Of a stretch of 64,000 bases of DNA, positions 56,827 to 64,000 are shown piece by piece; positions within the stretch are counted from its first letter, which is position 1; the number at the start of each line of letters is the position of its first letter. Below the pieces are notes generated by a model that saw nothing but the letters and a program-made list of their open reading frames with translations, was not told the origin of the DNA and searched no databases. The DNA lies in contig DASQOR010000074.1 of assembly GCA_035644395.1 (NCBI GenBank), positions 1 through 64,000 of the forward strand, given 5' to 3'. Origin of the DNA: JBGPLJ01 sp035644395 (GTDB taxonomy: Bacteria; Pseudomonadota; Gammaproteobacteria; Steroidobacterales; Steroidobacteraceae). The translations under genes were made by a program, and so were the position numbers.

Positions 56827-57906
56827 TCAGGCGATGTAATTCTTCTTTCTCGTCATCACGTCGCGGATCAATTCCACCGCCGTGCGGTCGCATGGCGGCA
56901 GCTCGACGGCGGACTGGCCGAGCGGCGTCACTCGGTCGCCCCAGCGCACGAGATGTGCGCACCAGGTAAGGCCGCCGCCGAATCCGGTGAGCAGGAGCAG
57001 CGACCCCGGGCGTATCCGCCCTTCCTCGAGCGCTTCGCAGAGCGCGACCGGCACGGTGGCGGACGACATGTTGCCGTAGCGCTGCACATTCACGAAGACG
57101 CGGTCCATCGGAATGTGCGCCATCTTCGCGACCGCCTCGATGATGCGAAGGTTCGCCTGGTGCGGCACGACGAGTTCGATTGCATCGGCGGCCACCTGCC
57201 GGCGTGCGAGCGCTTCCTGGCACGCGTAACTCATGCCGTGCACCGCCCGCTTGAACACTTCCGGGCCGTCGAACTGCCAGATGCACTCCCCGTAGAGCTT
57301 GCCGAGGTTCGCGTAGCGGCCGCCCATGCCGTGCACGGCGAGGATGTCGCGCGACTCACCGTAGCAGCCGAGTTTCTCGGCCAGCACGCCCTCTTCCTTG
57401 TCAGTCGCCTGCAGCACTACGGCTGCGGCGCCATCGCCGAAGAGCACGGCGACATTGCGATTGCTCCAGTCCATGAAGGGGCTGATGAGCTCGGCGCCGA
57501 TGACGAGCGCGTTCTTCACGATGCCGTTACGGATCATGGCCGTCGCGGTCGACAGGCCGTAGAGAAAGCTGGTGCACGCCGTGTTGACGTCCATGGCCGC
57601 CGCGGCCGGCGCCCCGATACGCCGCTGCAGGCCGGAGGCCATGTTCGGCACCTGCTCGTCGTGGCTGCAGGTGCCGAAGACGATCAGCTCGACATCGCGG
57701 CCGGCAAGGCCCGCGGCCGCAAGGGCGCGCTCGGCGGCGACATAGGCCATATCTCCGAGGAGCACGTGGGAAACGCGCCGCTCGTGGATGCCCGTGCGCT
57801 GCGTGATCCAGTCGTCGGTCGTCTCGAGGAAGACCTCGAGGTCCTTGTTCGACAGCACCGCGGGCGGCAAGCACTTGCCCCAGCCGACGATTGCGGCATG
57901 CTGCAT
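56827..57906 (-). CDS. 3-oxoacyl-ACP synthase III-like (KAS III)
   Basis: A 359-residue thiolase-fold condensing enzyme. The catalytic triad is Cys111 (VNTACTSFLYGL), His249 (VPHQANLRI) and Asn279 (YGNMSSATVP). FabH starts fatty-acid synthesis, but isolated copies such as this one, without fab genes beside it, may make other C-C bonds (for example in olefin or quinolone pathways). The ATG at 57906 gives MQHAAIVGWGKCLPPAVLSN. Divergent from a GNAT gene. Confidence 0.85.
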   Translation of the reverse strand: MQHAAIVGWGKCLPPAVLSNKDLEVFLETTDDWITQRTGIHERRVSHVLLGDMAYVAAERALAAAGLAGRDVELIVFGTCSHDEQVPNMASGLQRRIGAPAAAAMDVNTACTSFLYGLSTATAMIRNGIVKNALVIGAELISPFMDWSNRNVAVLFGDGAAAVVLQATDKEEGVLAEKLGCYGESRDILAVHGMGGRYANLGKLYGECIWQFDGPEVFKRAVHGMSYACQEALARRQVAADAIELVVPHQANLRIIEAVAKMAHIPMDRVFVNVQRYGNMSSATVPVALCEALEEGRIRPGSLLLLTGFGGGLTWCAHLVRWGDRVTPLGQSAVELPPCDRTAVELIRDVMTRKKNYIA

Positions 57907-57958
57907 GGCGTGAACCCCCAGAGACGAGGGCGCAAGATTAACACCGGTGGCGCAGGGC

Positions 57959-58480
57959 ATGGCGATCGACTTTGAACCGCGGCCGGCGCGCACTCGCGAT
58001 GGCGCGGCGTTCACGATCCGGGCGATCCAGCCGACGGATTTTGCGCTGGAGGATCACTTCATCCGGAGCCTCTCGGAGGAATCGCGATACCTCAGGCTCA
58101 TGTACACGCTGAAGGAACCGCCGGTCTCGTTCGTGGAACGACTGGTGAATGTGGACGGCGAACAGACGATGGCGCTCGCGGCCGTGATCGAATCCGCGGG
58201 CAAGGCGCGCTTCATCGCAGTTTCCCGCTACGGACTCAATCCCGACGGCCACGGTGCGGAGTTCGCCATCGCCGTCACCGACGCCTGGCAGCGCCGCGGC
58301 GTCGCGACCCAGCTCATGCAGGCGCTGGCGGACTACGCGAAACGTCACGGCGTCGAGCGATTCGAAGGCGAGGTTCTCCGGAGCAACGAGCGCATGCTCG
58401 ATCTTTGCCGCTGGCTCAAGTTCGAAATGCGGCCCTCGCCCCAGGGCCGGCACCTGGTGATCGCGAGCCGGCGGCTCTGA
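57959..58480 (+). CDS. GNAT-family N-acetyltransferase
   Basis: A 173-residue GNAT. The acetyl-CoA-binding motif is VTDAWQRRGVATQLMQAL near 105-122, preceded by the AEFAIAV strand. The FALEDHFIRSLSEESRYLRL opening is like the acetyltransferase domain of Pat-type protein acetyltransferases, here alone. An upstream GTG four codons earlier is possible. A REP-like hairpin begins one base after its stop. Confidence 0.83.
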   Translation: MAIDFEPRPARTRDGAAFTIRAIQPTDFALEDHFIRSLSEESRYLRLMYTLKEPPVSFVERLVNVDGEQTMALAAVIESAGKARFIAVSRYGLNPDGHGAEFAIAVTDAWQRRGVATQLMQALADYAKRHGVERFEGEVLRSNERMLDLCRWLKFEMRPSPQGRHLVIASRRL

Positions 58481-58481
58481 T

Positions 58482-58562
58482 GAAAAGGGGACATTCCTGA
58501 TTTCCCGCTACCACGTGAGTCAAGCGCAGGGGAACGGGGGAAATCAGGAATGTCCCCTTTTC
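58482..58562. repeat. REP-like hairpin, CATTCCTGATTTC type
   Basis: Perfect 25-bp arms at 58482-58506 and 58538-58562 (outer AAAAGGGGACA, inner TTCCTGATTTCCC) with a 31-base spacer. It lies between the converging GNAT and trpA genes; the last two bases belong to the trpA stop codon. Same arm family as the hairpin between trpC and trpF. Confidence 0.93.
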
Positions 58563-59331
58563 AGGGGCGCAGGGCGAGACACCAGGCGGTCGGGTCGTCG
58601 CCGCGTTCGAGGACTTCGACAAGGGCCGAACCGACGATCACGCCATCGACATGGCCCATGAGGCGCACCACCTGTTCGCGGCCGCGGATGCCAAAGCCGG
58701 CACACACGGGAACAGGTGACACGGCACGCACGCGGTCGAGATACGCGAGCACTTCGTCCGGCACCGCAACGCTCTTGCCCGTCGTGCCGGTCATCGTTAC
58801 CGCGTAGACGAATCCTTCACTCGCCGCGCACAGCATCGTGAGTCGATCGGCCGGCGTGATCGGCGTCACCATCTGCACGAGCGCGAGTCCTTCGCCGCCG
58901 AGCGCGGTGCGCAAGTCCGCACTCTCTTCATAGGGAAGGTCCGGCACGATGAAGCCCGCGACACCCGCGGTCACGGCATCCTTCGGCAGCCGTTCGAGTC
59001 CATAGGCAAGGAGCGGATTCAGGTAGCTCATGAGCAGGAGCGGTGTCTTCAGCTTCGGTGTCAGCGCGCGCAGCTCGCCGAGAATCCAGTCGAGCGAGAC
59101 GCCCTGCACCAGCGCTGCGTGGCTCGCGCGCTGGATCGTCGCGCCATCCGCCATGGGATCCGTGAATGGAACGCCGATCTCGACGACATCGACGCCCGCC
59201 GCGACCGCTCGCAGATGGTCCCGAAATTCCGCTTTGTCCGGAAAACCCGCCGTCAGGAATCCGACGATCGCCGGACGCCCGCTCGCGCCCGCGCCCTTGA
59301 CTGCCGCGCTGATCGAATCGCGTGCCGCCAT
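58561..59331 (-). CDS. trpA: tryptophan synthase alpha chain
   Basis: A 256-residue TIM-barrel enzyme that splits indole-3-glycerol phosphate. Catalytic Glu and Asp are in DVVEIGVPFTDPMADG, and the phosphate-binding GFGIRGREQV is complete. It is the last gene of the operon; its ATG shares one base with the trpB stop. The REP-like hairpin after its stop may act as transcript end. Confidence 0.96.
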   Translation of the reverse strand: MAARDSISAAVKGAGASGRPAIVGFLTAGFPDKAEFRDHLRAVAAGVDVVEIGVPFTDPMADGATIQRASHAALVQGVSLDWILGELRALTPKLKTPLLLMSYLNPLLAYGLERLPKDAVTAGVAGFIVPDLPYEESADLRTALGGEGLALVQMVTPITPADRLTMLCAASEGFVYAVTMTGTTGKSVAVPDEVLAYLDRVRAVSPVPVCAGFGIRGREQVVRLMGHVDGVIVGSALVEVLERGDDPTAWCLALRP

Positions 59332-60578
59332 CAGAGCTTGCCCGCGAGCAAGGTCTTCTGGAGCGTCGGCATGTCCTTGTCACCGCGTCCCGAAAGGCAG
59401 ACGACGACCCGGCGCCCGGCATTCGCCCCGGCCCAGCGCTTCGCGCCATGCAGCGCGTGCGCGCTTTCGAGCGCCGGAATGATGCCTTCGGCGGCGCTCA
59501 GCTCCGCAACCGCCGCCAGCGCTTCTTCATCCGACGCGGACTCGTAGCGCACGCGGCCGCTCGCCTGGTAGAGCGAGTGCTCGGGCCCGACGCCCGGATA
59601 GTCGAGGCCGGCCGAAATGGAATGCGTCTCCTGGATCTGGCCATGTGCATCCTGCAGCAGCATGGAATAGCTTCCCTGCAGCACGCCGGGCCGCCCGAGC
59701 GCGAGCGTAGCGCAGTGATCGCCGAGCTTGAGGCCGCGGCCGCCCGCTTCGATGCCGAGAATCTCGACGCCCGAGTCCGCAATGAACGGATGAAACATGC
59801 CGATCGAATTCGAGCCGCCGCCGACACAGGCGATGATGGCGTCCGGCAATTTCCCGATCTGTGCCAGCGCCTGCGCGCGCGCCTCGCGGCCGATGACCGA
59901 CTGCAGCTCGCGCACGAGATACGGATACGGATGCGGACCGACCGCGGAGCCGAGCAGATAGTAGGTGTGATCCGGATCGGAGACCCAGTCGCGCAGCGCC
60001 TCGTCGATGGCAGCGCGCAGGGTCTTATCGCCGCTCGTCACCGGAACGACCTTCGCGCCGAGGAGATGCATGCGCCCGACGTTCGGCGCCTGGCGCTCCA
60101 TGTCGATCGACCCCATGTAGACGGTGCACGGCAATCCAAGGCGCGCGCAGGCGGCCGCACTCGCAACACCGTGCTGGCCTGCGCCGGTTTCCGCGACGAT
60201 GCGCTTCGCGCCGAGTCGTTTCGCGAGCAGCGCCTGCCCGATGGCATTGTTGATCTTGTGCGCACCGGTATGCGCGAGATCCTCGCGCTTCAGCCAGATC
60301 TCCGCGCCCCAGCGCTTCGAGAGCGTGCGAGCGTGGGTGAGCGCCGTCGGACGGCCCGCCCAGGTCGCGAGCTCCGCGCTGAGTTCGGCGACGAAGTCCG
60401 TTGCCTTGAGATGGCGCCGCACACCCGCGTCGAGGCGATCGAGGGCCGGCACGAGCGTCTCCGGCACGTAGCGGCCGCCGAACGGGCCGAAGCGGCCGCG
60501 TGGATCCGGGAAAACACCGGCCAGCGTGCTCTTCAGCAGTTCGCCGCCATCGGTTTGCGTCGCCGCCACTTTCATCAC
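59331..60578 (-). CDS. trpB: tryptophan synthase beta chain
   Basis: A 415-residue PLP enzyme that joins indole and serine. PLP lysine is Lys108 in HTGAHKINNAIG, the phosphate-binding loop is CVGGGSNSIG, and VAETGAGQHG is typical of TrpB1. Its ATG overlaps the trpF stop (ATGA). It forms the alpha2beta2 complex with the following trpA product. Confidence 0.97.
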   Translation of the reverse strand: MMKVAATQTDGGELLKSTLAGVFPDPRGRFGPFGGRYVPETLVPALDRLDAGVRRHLKATDFVAELSAELATWAGRPTALTHARTLSKRWGAEIWLKREDLAHTGAHKINNAIGQALLAKRLGAKRIVAETGAGQHGVASAAACARLGLPCTVYMGSIDMERQAPNVGRMHLLGAKVVPVTSGDKTLRAAIDEALRDWVSDPDHTYYLLGSAVGPHPYPYLVRELQSVIGREARAQALAQIGKLPDAIIACVGGGSNSIGMFHPFIADSGVEILGIEAGGRGLKLGDHCATLALGRPGVLQGSYSMLLQDAHGQIQETHSISAGLDYPGVGPEHSLYQASGRVRYESASDEEALAAVAELSAAEGIIPALESAHALHGAKRWAGANAGRRVVVCLSGRGDKDMPTLQKTLLAGKL

Positions 60579-61186
60579 AATGACTCCCCGCGCGCAGCGG
60601 TGCGGGCCGCGCGCACGAATGATTCGATCTTGTTCGGATCCTTGAGGCCCGGCTTCGCTTCCACTCCGGTGCTGACATCGATGCCATAGGGCCGCACGCG
60701 CGCGATCGCGCTCGCCACATTCGTGGCGTTGAGGCCGCCCGCGAGCACGAGTTCCGCGCGCTTCGCGAGGCGCGCGGCCTCCTCCCAGTCGCTCACACGC
60801 CCGGCACCGCTCGCGGGACCCTCGAACAGGAACCGCGATGGCAAGCGCGCCGGGCGCTCGCGATTCGCCCGCAGTACCGGCAGCCGCGCGGCGTGGGCCG
60901 GAATCGTGAGCGCGTCGAAATCCTCCACGTCGGTCTGCAGGCAGTCCGGTGCGAGGGTCGCGAAGATTTCGTCGATGAGAGACTGGTCCGGGTGCTGGGT
61001 GACGGCAATGCGAAGTATGCCGGGCCGCAGATCCTCGGCGAGCCTTGCCGCGGCCACAGGCGTCACACGACGCGTCGACGGCGCGAACACGAAGCCGATC
61101 GCGTCCGCGCCGGCCATCGCGGCGGCGTGCACCGCCTCGGCAGTCGTCAGGCCGCAGATCTTGATGAACAGCGGAAATGGGGACAT
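60575..61186 (-). CDS. trpF: phosphoribosylanthranilate isomerase with repeat-derived start
   Basis: A 203-residue TIM-barrel enzyme of the tryptophan pathway. Catalytic Cys is in IKICGLT and the Asp in GIDVSTGVE. The ATG at 61186 (MSPFPLF) lies in one arm of a REP-like hairpin; an ATG at 61204 in the spacer is an alternative. Either way the first codons are repeat DNA. The usual TrpF begins just before KICGL, so the core is complete. Overlaps trpB by four bases. Confidence 0.93.
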   Translation of the reverse strand: MSPFPLFIKICGLTTAEAVHAAAMAGADAIGFVFAPSTRRVTPVAAARLAEDLRPGILRIAVTQHPDQSLIDEIFATLAPDCLQTDVEDFDALTIPAHAARLPVLRANRERPARLPSRFLFEGPASGAGRVSDWEEAARLAKRAELVLAGGLNATNVASAIARVRPYGIDVSTGVEAKPGLKDPNKIESFVRAARTAARGESL

Positions 61187-61239
61187 TCCTGATTTCTCTC
61201 CCATGGTCGATTCCCTGGAAATCAGGAATGTCCCCATTT
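61175..61239. repeat. REP-like hairpin at the trpC-trpF junction
   Basis: Perfect 22-bp arms at 61175-61196 and 61218-61239 (outer AAATGGGGACA, inner TTCCTGATTTC) with a 21-base spacer. Read on the minus strand the first arm holds the TGA that ends trpC, and the second holds the ATG that starts trpF. The two genes thus share a hairpin inside the operon, so the RNA hairpin may affect trpF translation. Confidence 0.95.
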
Positions 61240-62058
61240 TCGTGCGGCCTTCAGCATCTCCGCGATCAGGCCGCGCGGGTTGCCGGTCGACATGAGCGCC
61301 GTGCCGATGAGCGCGAGCTGATAGCCGGCGGCTGCCAGCGCCGCCGTATCGGCAGGCGATGCGACGCCGCTCTCGGCGACGTGCGGCACCCCCGCCGCGA
61401 GCTTCGGTGCGAGATCCTTCAGCCGTTCGGGCACGACCTGCAGGGTATCGAGATTGCGGGCGTTGAGCCCGAGGAGGATCTTTTCGTCGTGCAGGCGGCG
61501 TTCGGCGACGATCTCCGCGCCGAGCGCGAGGTCCTCCTCATCGAACCCTTCGAGCAGCACGAAGAGCTTCAGCATGGCCGCGCAGTCGAGGAGTTCGACG
61601 ATCCGCCGCCGATCGATCATGCGCAGGATCACGAGCACGCCGCCCGCGCCCGCGACGCGTGACTCGACGACCTGGTAGGGATCGAAGATGAAGTCCTTGC
61701 GCATGGCGGGCACGCCGAGTGGCGCGAGCGCTTTCGCAGCGCGCTCGAGGTGTTCCATCGAGCCGTCGAAGCGCGTCGGTTCCGTCAATACCGAGACGGC
61801 AGCCGCGCCACCTTGCGCGTACTGAAGCACCCGCCCTTCCAGGTCGTCGGAACTCTCGCCCAGCTTTCCCTGTGCCGGGGAATTGAGCTTGAGCTCCGCG
61901 ATCACGTCGAACCCGGCATCGCTCAGCTGCAACGGCGGCGGCACGGGCGTTTCCTGCGCCAGGGTCCAGAGCTCGCCGTCCGTGTAGCGCGTCTTCGCCT
62001 CCGTGACCCGCGCGAGGCTCGACTTCGCCATTTCCGTGAGAAAGCCTGCCATGGTCAT
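61222..62058 (-). CDS. trpC: indole-3-glycerol-phosphate synthase
   Basis: A 278-residue TIM-barrel enzyme. Catalytic Glu55 and Lys57 lie in VIAELKLNSPAQG, the second Lys in MRKDFIFDPYQV, and HVAESGVASP carries the C-terminal Glu-Ser. The Asn of the usual INNRDL loop appears in GLNARNLDTL. Its last residues (KWGHS) and stop are repeat-derived. The ATG at 62058 overlaps the trpD stop; a second ATG two codons later has better spacing from GGAGG. Confidence 0.95.
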   Translation of the reverse strand: MTMAGFLTEMAKSSLARVTEAKTRYTDGELWTLAQETPVPPPLQLSDAGFDVIAELKLNSPAQGKLGESSDDLEGRVLQYAQGGAAAVSVLTEPTRFDGSMEHLERAAKALAPLGVPAMRKDFIFDPYQVVESRVAGAGGVLVILRMIDRRRIVELLDCAAMLKLFVLLEGFDEEDLALGAEIVAERRLHDEKILLGLNARNLDTLQVVPERLKDLAPKLAAGVPHVAESGVASPADTAALAAAGYQLALIGTALMSTGNPRGLIAEMLKAARKWGHS

Positions 62059-63083
62059 GCTCCTCCGCCAAAGCGCGCGAGACCCGCGAGGAGTTTCTCG
62101 GCGCGACCATCGTCGATCGCCTGCGCGGCCGCTCGTGCGGCGAGCCGCGGCTCCGATTCCCGGCCCGTGAGCTCCAGCACGAGCGCCGTCTCGAGCACGA
62201 TCGCGTCGCGGTGCGCTCCGCGGTCCCGGCCCTCGAGAACGTCGCGCAGGCGAGCGGCATTGTATTGCGCATCGCCGCCCGCGAGATCCTGGGGCTTGCA
62301 GGCAGCCATTCCATAGGACGCCGCCGTGCGCACCGATCGGGTCACTCGCCCGTCCTGCACGTCGAAGACATGAAACGGGCCGACTGGCGTCGCCTCGTCC
62401 CATCCGGGCTCCCCGTGAACCACCATGACCCGCTCGACGGCGAGACCGGCGAAAGCATTGGCGATGAGTTCCGCCGCCGGCAGGCTGAAGGCACCGACGA
62501 GACTGAAGGGCGGCGCCGCCGGATTGGTCAGCGGCCCGAGAATATTGAACATCGTTCGAACACCCAGGGCCGCGCGCACCGGTGCAATGGCCTTGGTCGC
62601 CGGGTGATAGTGCGGCGCGAACAGAAAGGTGAATCCGGTCGCCGCGAGACAAGCGCCGGCCCGCACTTCATCCAGCGGCATCCGGAGGCCGAGCGCCTCC
62701 AGCGTATCGGCGCTCCCGGATTTGCTCGAGATCGACCGATTGCCGTGCTTCACCACGCGCAAGCCGCACGCAGCGGTGAGCAGCGCCGCTCCGGTCGAGA
62801 TATTGACACTCCCCGAGGCATCGCCACCCGTTCCCACCACATCGACGATGGGCGACCCCGGTGCAAGCACCGGCCGCCGGGCGAGCTGGCGCATGGCGCG
62901 CGCGAAGCCGCGCACTTCGACGGGCGTTTCACCTTTCGCGCGCAGCGCGACCAGGACCGCGCCGGCGAGCACAGGCGACAGCGCCGGATCCGTCAGTTCC
63001 TGCAGCACCCGCCCGGCTTCGTCCTCGGCGAGATCCTCGCGCTTGAGGAGCTTTTCCAGAATTCCGCGCAGTGCCGCTGTCAT
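62055..63083 (-). CDS. trpD: anthranilate phosphoribosyltransferase
   Basis: A 342-residue type III phosphoribosyltransferase. The PRPP-binding motif is VDVVGTGGDASGSVNIST, followed by KHGNRSISSKSGSAD and the anthranilate-site region NILGPLTNPA. The ATG at 63083 gives MTAALRGILEKLLKRE. It lies 11 bases after trpG and overlaps trpC by four bases. Stand-alone, not fused to TrpG. Confidence 0.97.
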   Translation of the reverse strand: MTAALRGILEKLLKREDLAEDEAGRVLQELTDPALSPVLAGAVLVALRAKGETPVEVRGFARAMRQLARRPVLAPGSPIVDVVGTGGDASGSVNISTGAALLTAACGLRVVKHGNRSISSKSGSADTLEALGLRMPLDEVRAGACLAATGFTFLFAPHYHPATKAIAPVRAALGVRTMFNILGPLTNPAAPPFSLVGAFSLPAAELIANAFAGLAVERVMVVHGEPGWDEATPVGPFHVFDVQDGRVTRSVRTAASYGMAACKPQDLAGGDAQYNAARLRDVLEGRDRGAHRDAIVLETALVLELTGRESEPRLAARAAAQAIDDGRAEKLLAGLARFGGGA

Positions 63084-63094
63084 GGGTACGCGCC

Positions 63095-63681
<587 letters not shown>

Positions 63682-63685
<4 letters not shown>

Positions 63686-64000
63686 AGGCCCTCCTCGGCG
63701 AGCTGCAGTGCCTTCGCCAGCACCGCGCCTTTTGCCAGGACTTCGGCGTGCTCGGTTGCAGGGACGCTGTCCGCGACGATGCCGGCCCCGACCTGGAAGC
63801 TGTAGGTGTCGCCGCGAAACACGAGCGTGCGGATGGTGATCGCATGATCCATGTCGCCGCGCGCGCCGAAATAGCCGATGGTGCCGCCGTACAGCCCGCG
63901 CCGCACCGGCTCCAGCTCGTCGATGATCTCCATCGCCCGCACCTTCGGTGCGCCAACGAGCGTGCCGGCCGGAAAGGTCGCGGCGAACAGGTCGAACGCG
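63682..64000 (-). CDS. trpE: anthranilate synthase component I, C-terminal part (runs off window)
   Basis: About 106 C-terminal residues of TrpE: TFPAGTLVGAPKVRAMEIID is the chorismate-binding signature, followed by GLYGGTIGYFGARGDMDHAI and RTLVFRGDTYSFQVGAGIV. The start lies to the right of the window, so the leader and promoter of the operon cannot be seen. It overlaps trpG by four bases. It could in principle be PabB, but the trp context settles it. Confidence 0.94.

Noticed and set aside
55753..57975. 740-codon plus-strand open frame across the dipeptidase and KAS III genes
   Set aside because: It spans two recognisable minus-strand genes, and its translation has shadow composition (Arg/Asp/Glu/His) without any motif.

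Overview
The window is chromosomal DNA from a high-GC gammaproteobacterium, most like the Xanthomonadales/Nevskiales/Steroidobacterales side of the class. The evidence is gene order and gene content: dapF-DUF484-xerC followed by hslV-hslU-DUF971, ubiE-ubiJ-ubiB, a ubiD/2Fe-2S flavodoxin-reductase-like pair, and an HslV with a short N-terminal propeptide. These are inferences from family knowledge; no 16S gene or tRNA is visible.

Layout. 1-1326: the end of an integrated element (tail of a large serine recombinase) joined to comM, which is cut off in the middle of its ATPase domain. 1423-10182: ubiK, a PII protein, a 3-hydroxyisobutyrate-dehydrogenase-like enzyme, a LytS/LytTR two-component pair, a ParA ATPase, a ferredoxin-reductase, ubiD and an acetyltransferase. 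10199-16762: the housekeeping run dapF-DUF484-xerC-hslV-hslU-DUF971-DOMON-DUF1343. 16759-37800: an accessory zone, mostly on the minus strand: a DUF885 lipoprotein, transporter, esterase, small VOC/YciI/YdeI/DUF3052 proteins, an MFS pump, two enzymes with histone-like basic tails, a TMEM175 channel, SIMPL, NAT, macro-domain, DUF711, DUF3999 and DUF2339 proteins. 37970-44548: an S9 peptidase, hisN, and ubiE-ubiJ-ubiB. 44708-58480: a second accessory zone with cbpA, a tight DUF2007 cluster, a PQQ dehydrogenase, a second LytS/LytTR pair, a sigma-factor remnant fused to a membrane segment, a dipeptidase and a KAS III. 58561-64000: the trp operon on the minus strand in the order trpE-G-D-C-F-B-A, with trpE running off the edge.

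Two genome-wide themes stand out. First, ten intergenic sites carry REP-like hairpins that all begin GGGGAC and end GTCCCC but have different, internally matched arms. They repeatedly supply start or stop codons to the neighbouring genes (trpC/trpF, ubiJ, a GNAT, an MFS pump). Second, several small genes are reduced to fragments by internal or terminal deletions (a RimJ-like GNAT, DUF1348, a DUF4440-like protein, cbpM, an ECF sigma factor). Five ubiquinone genes (ubiK, ubiD, ubiE, ubiJ, ubiB) lie in the window but are scattered over several loci. No phage-defence system, CRISPR array or secretion system was found.
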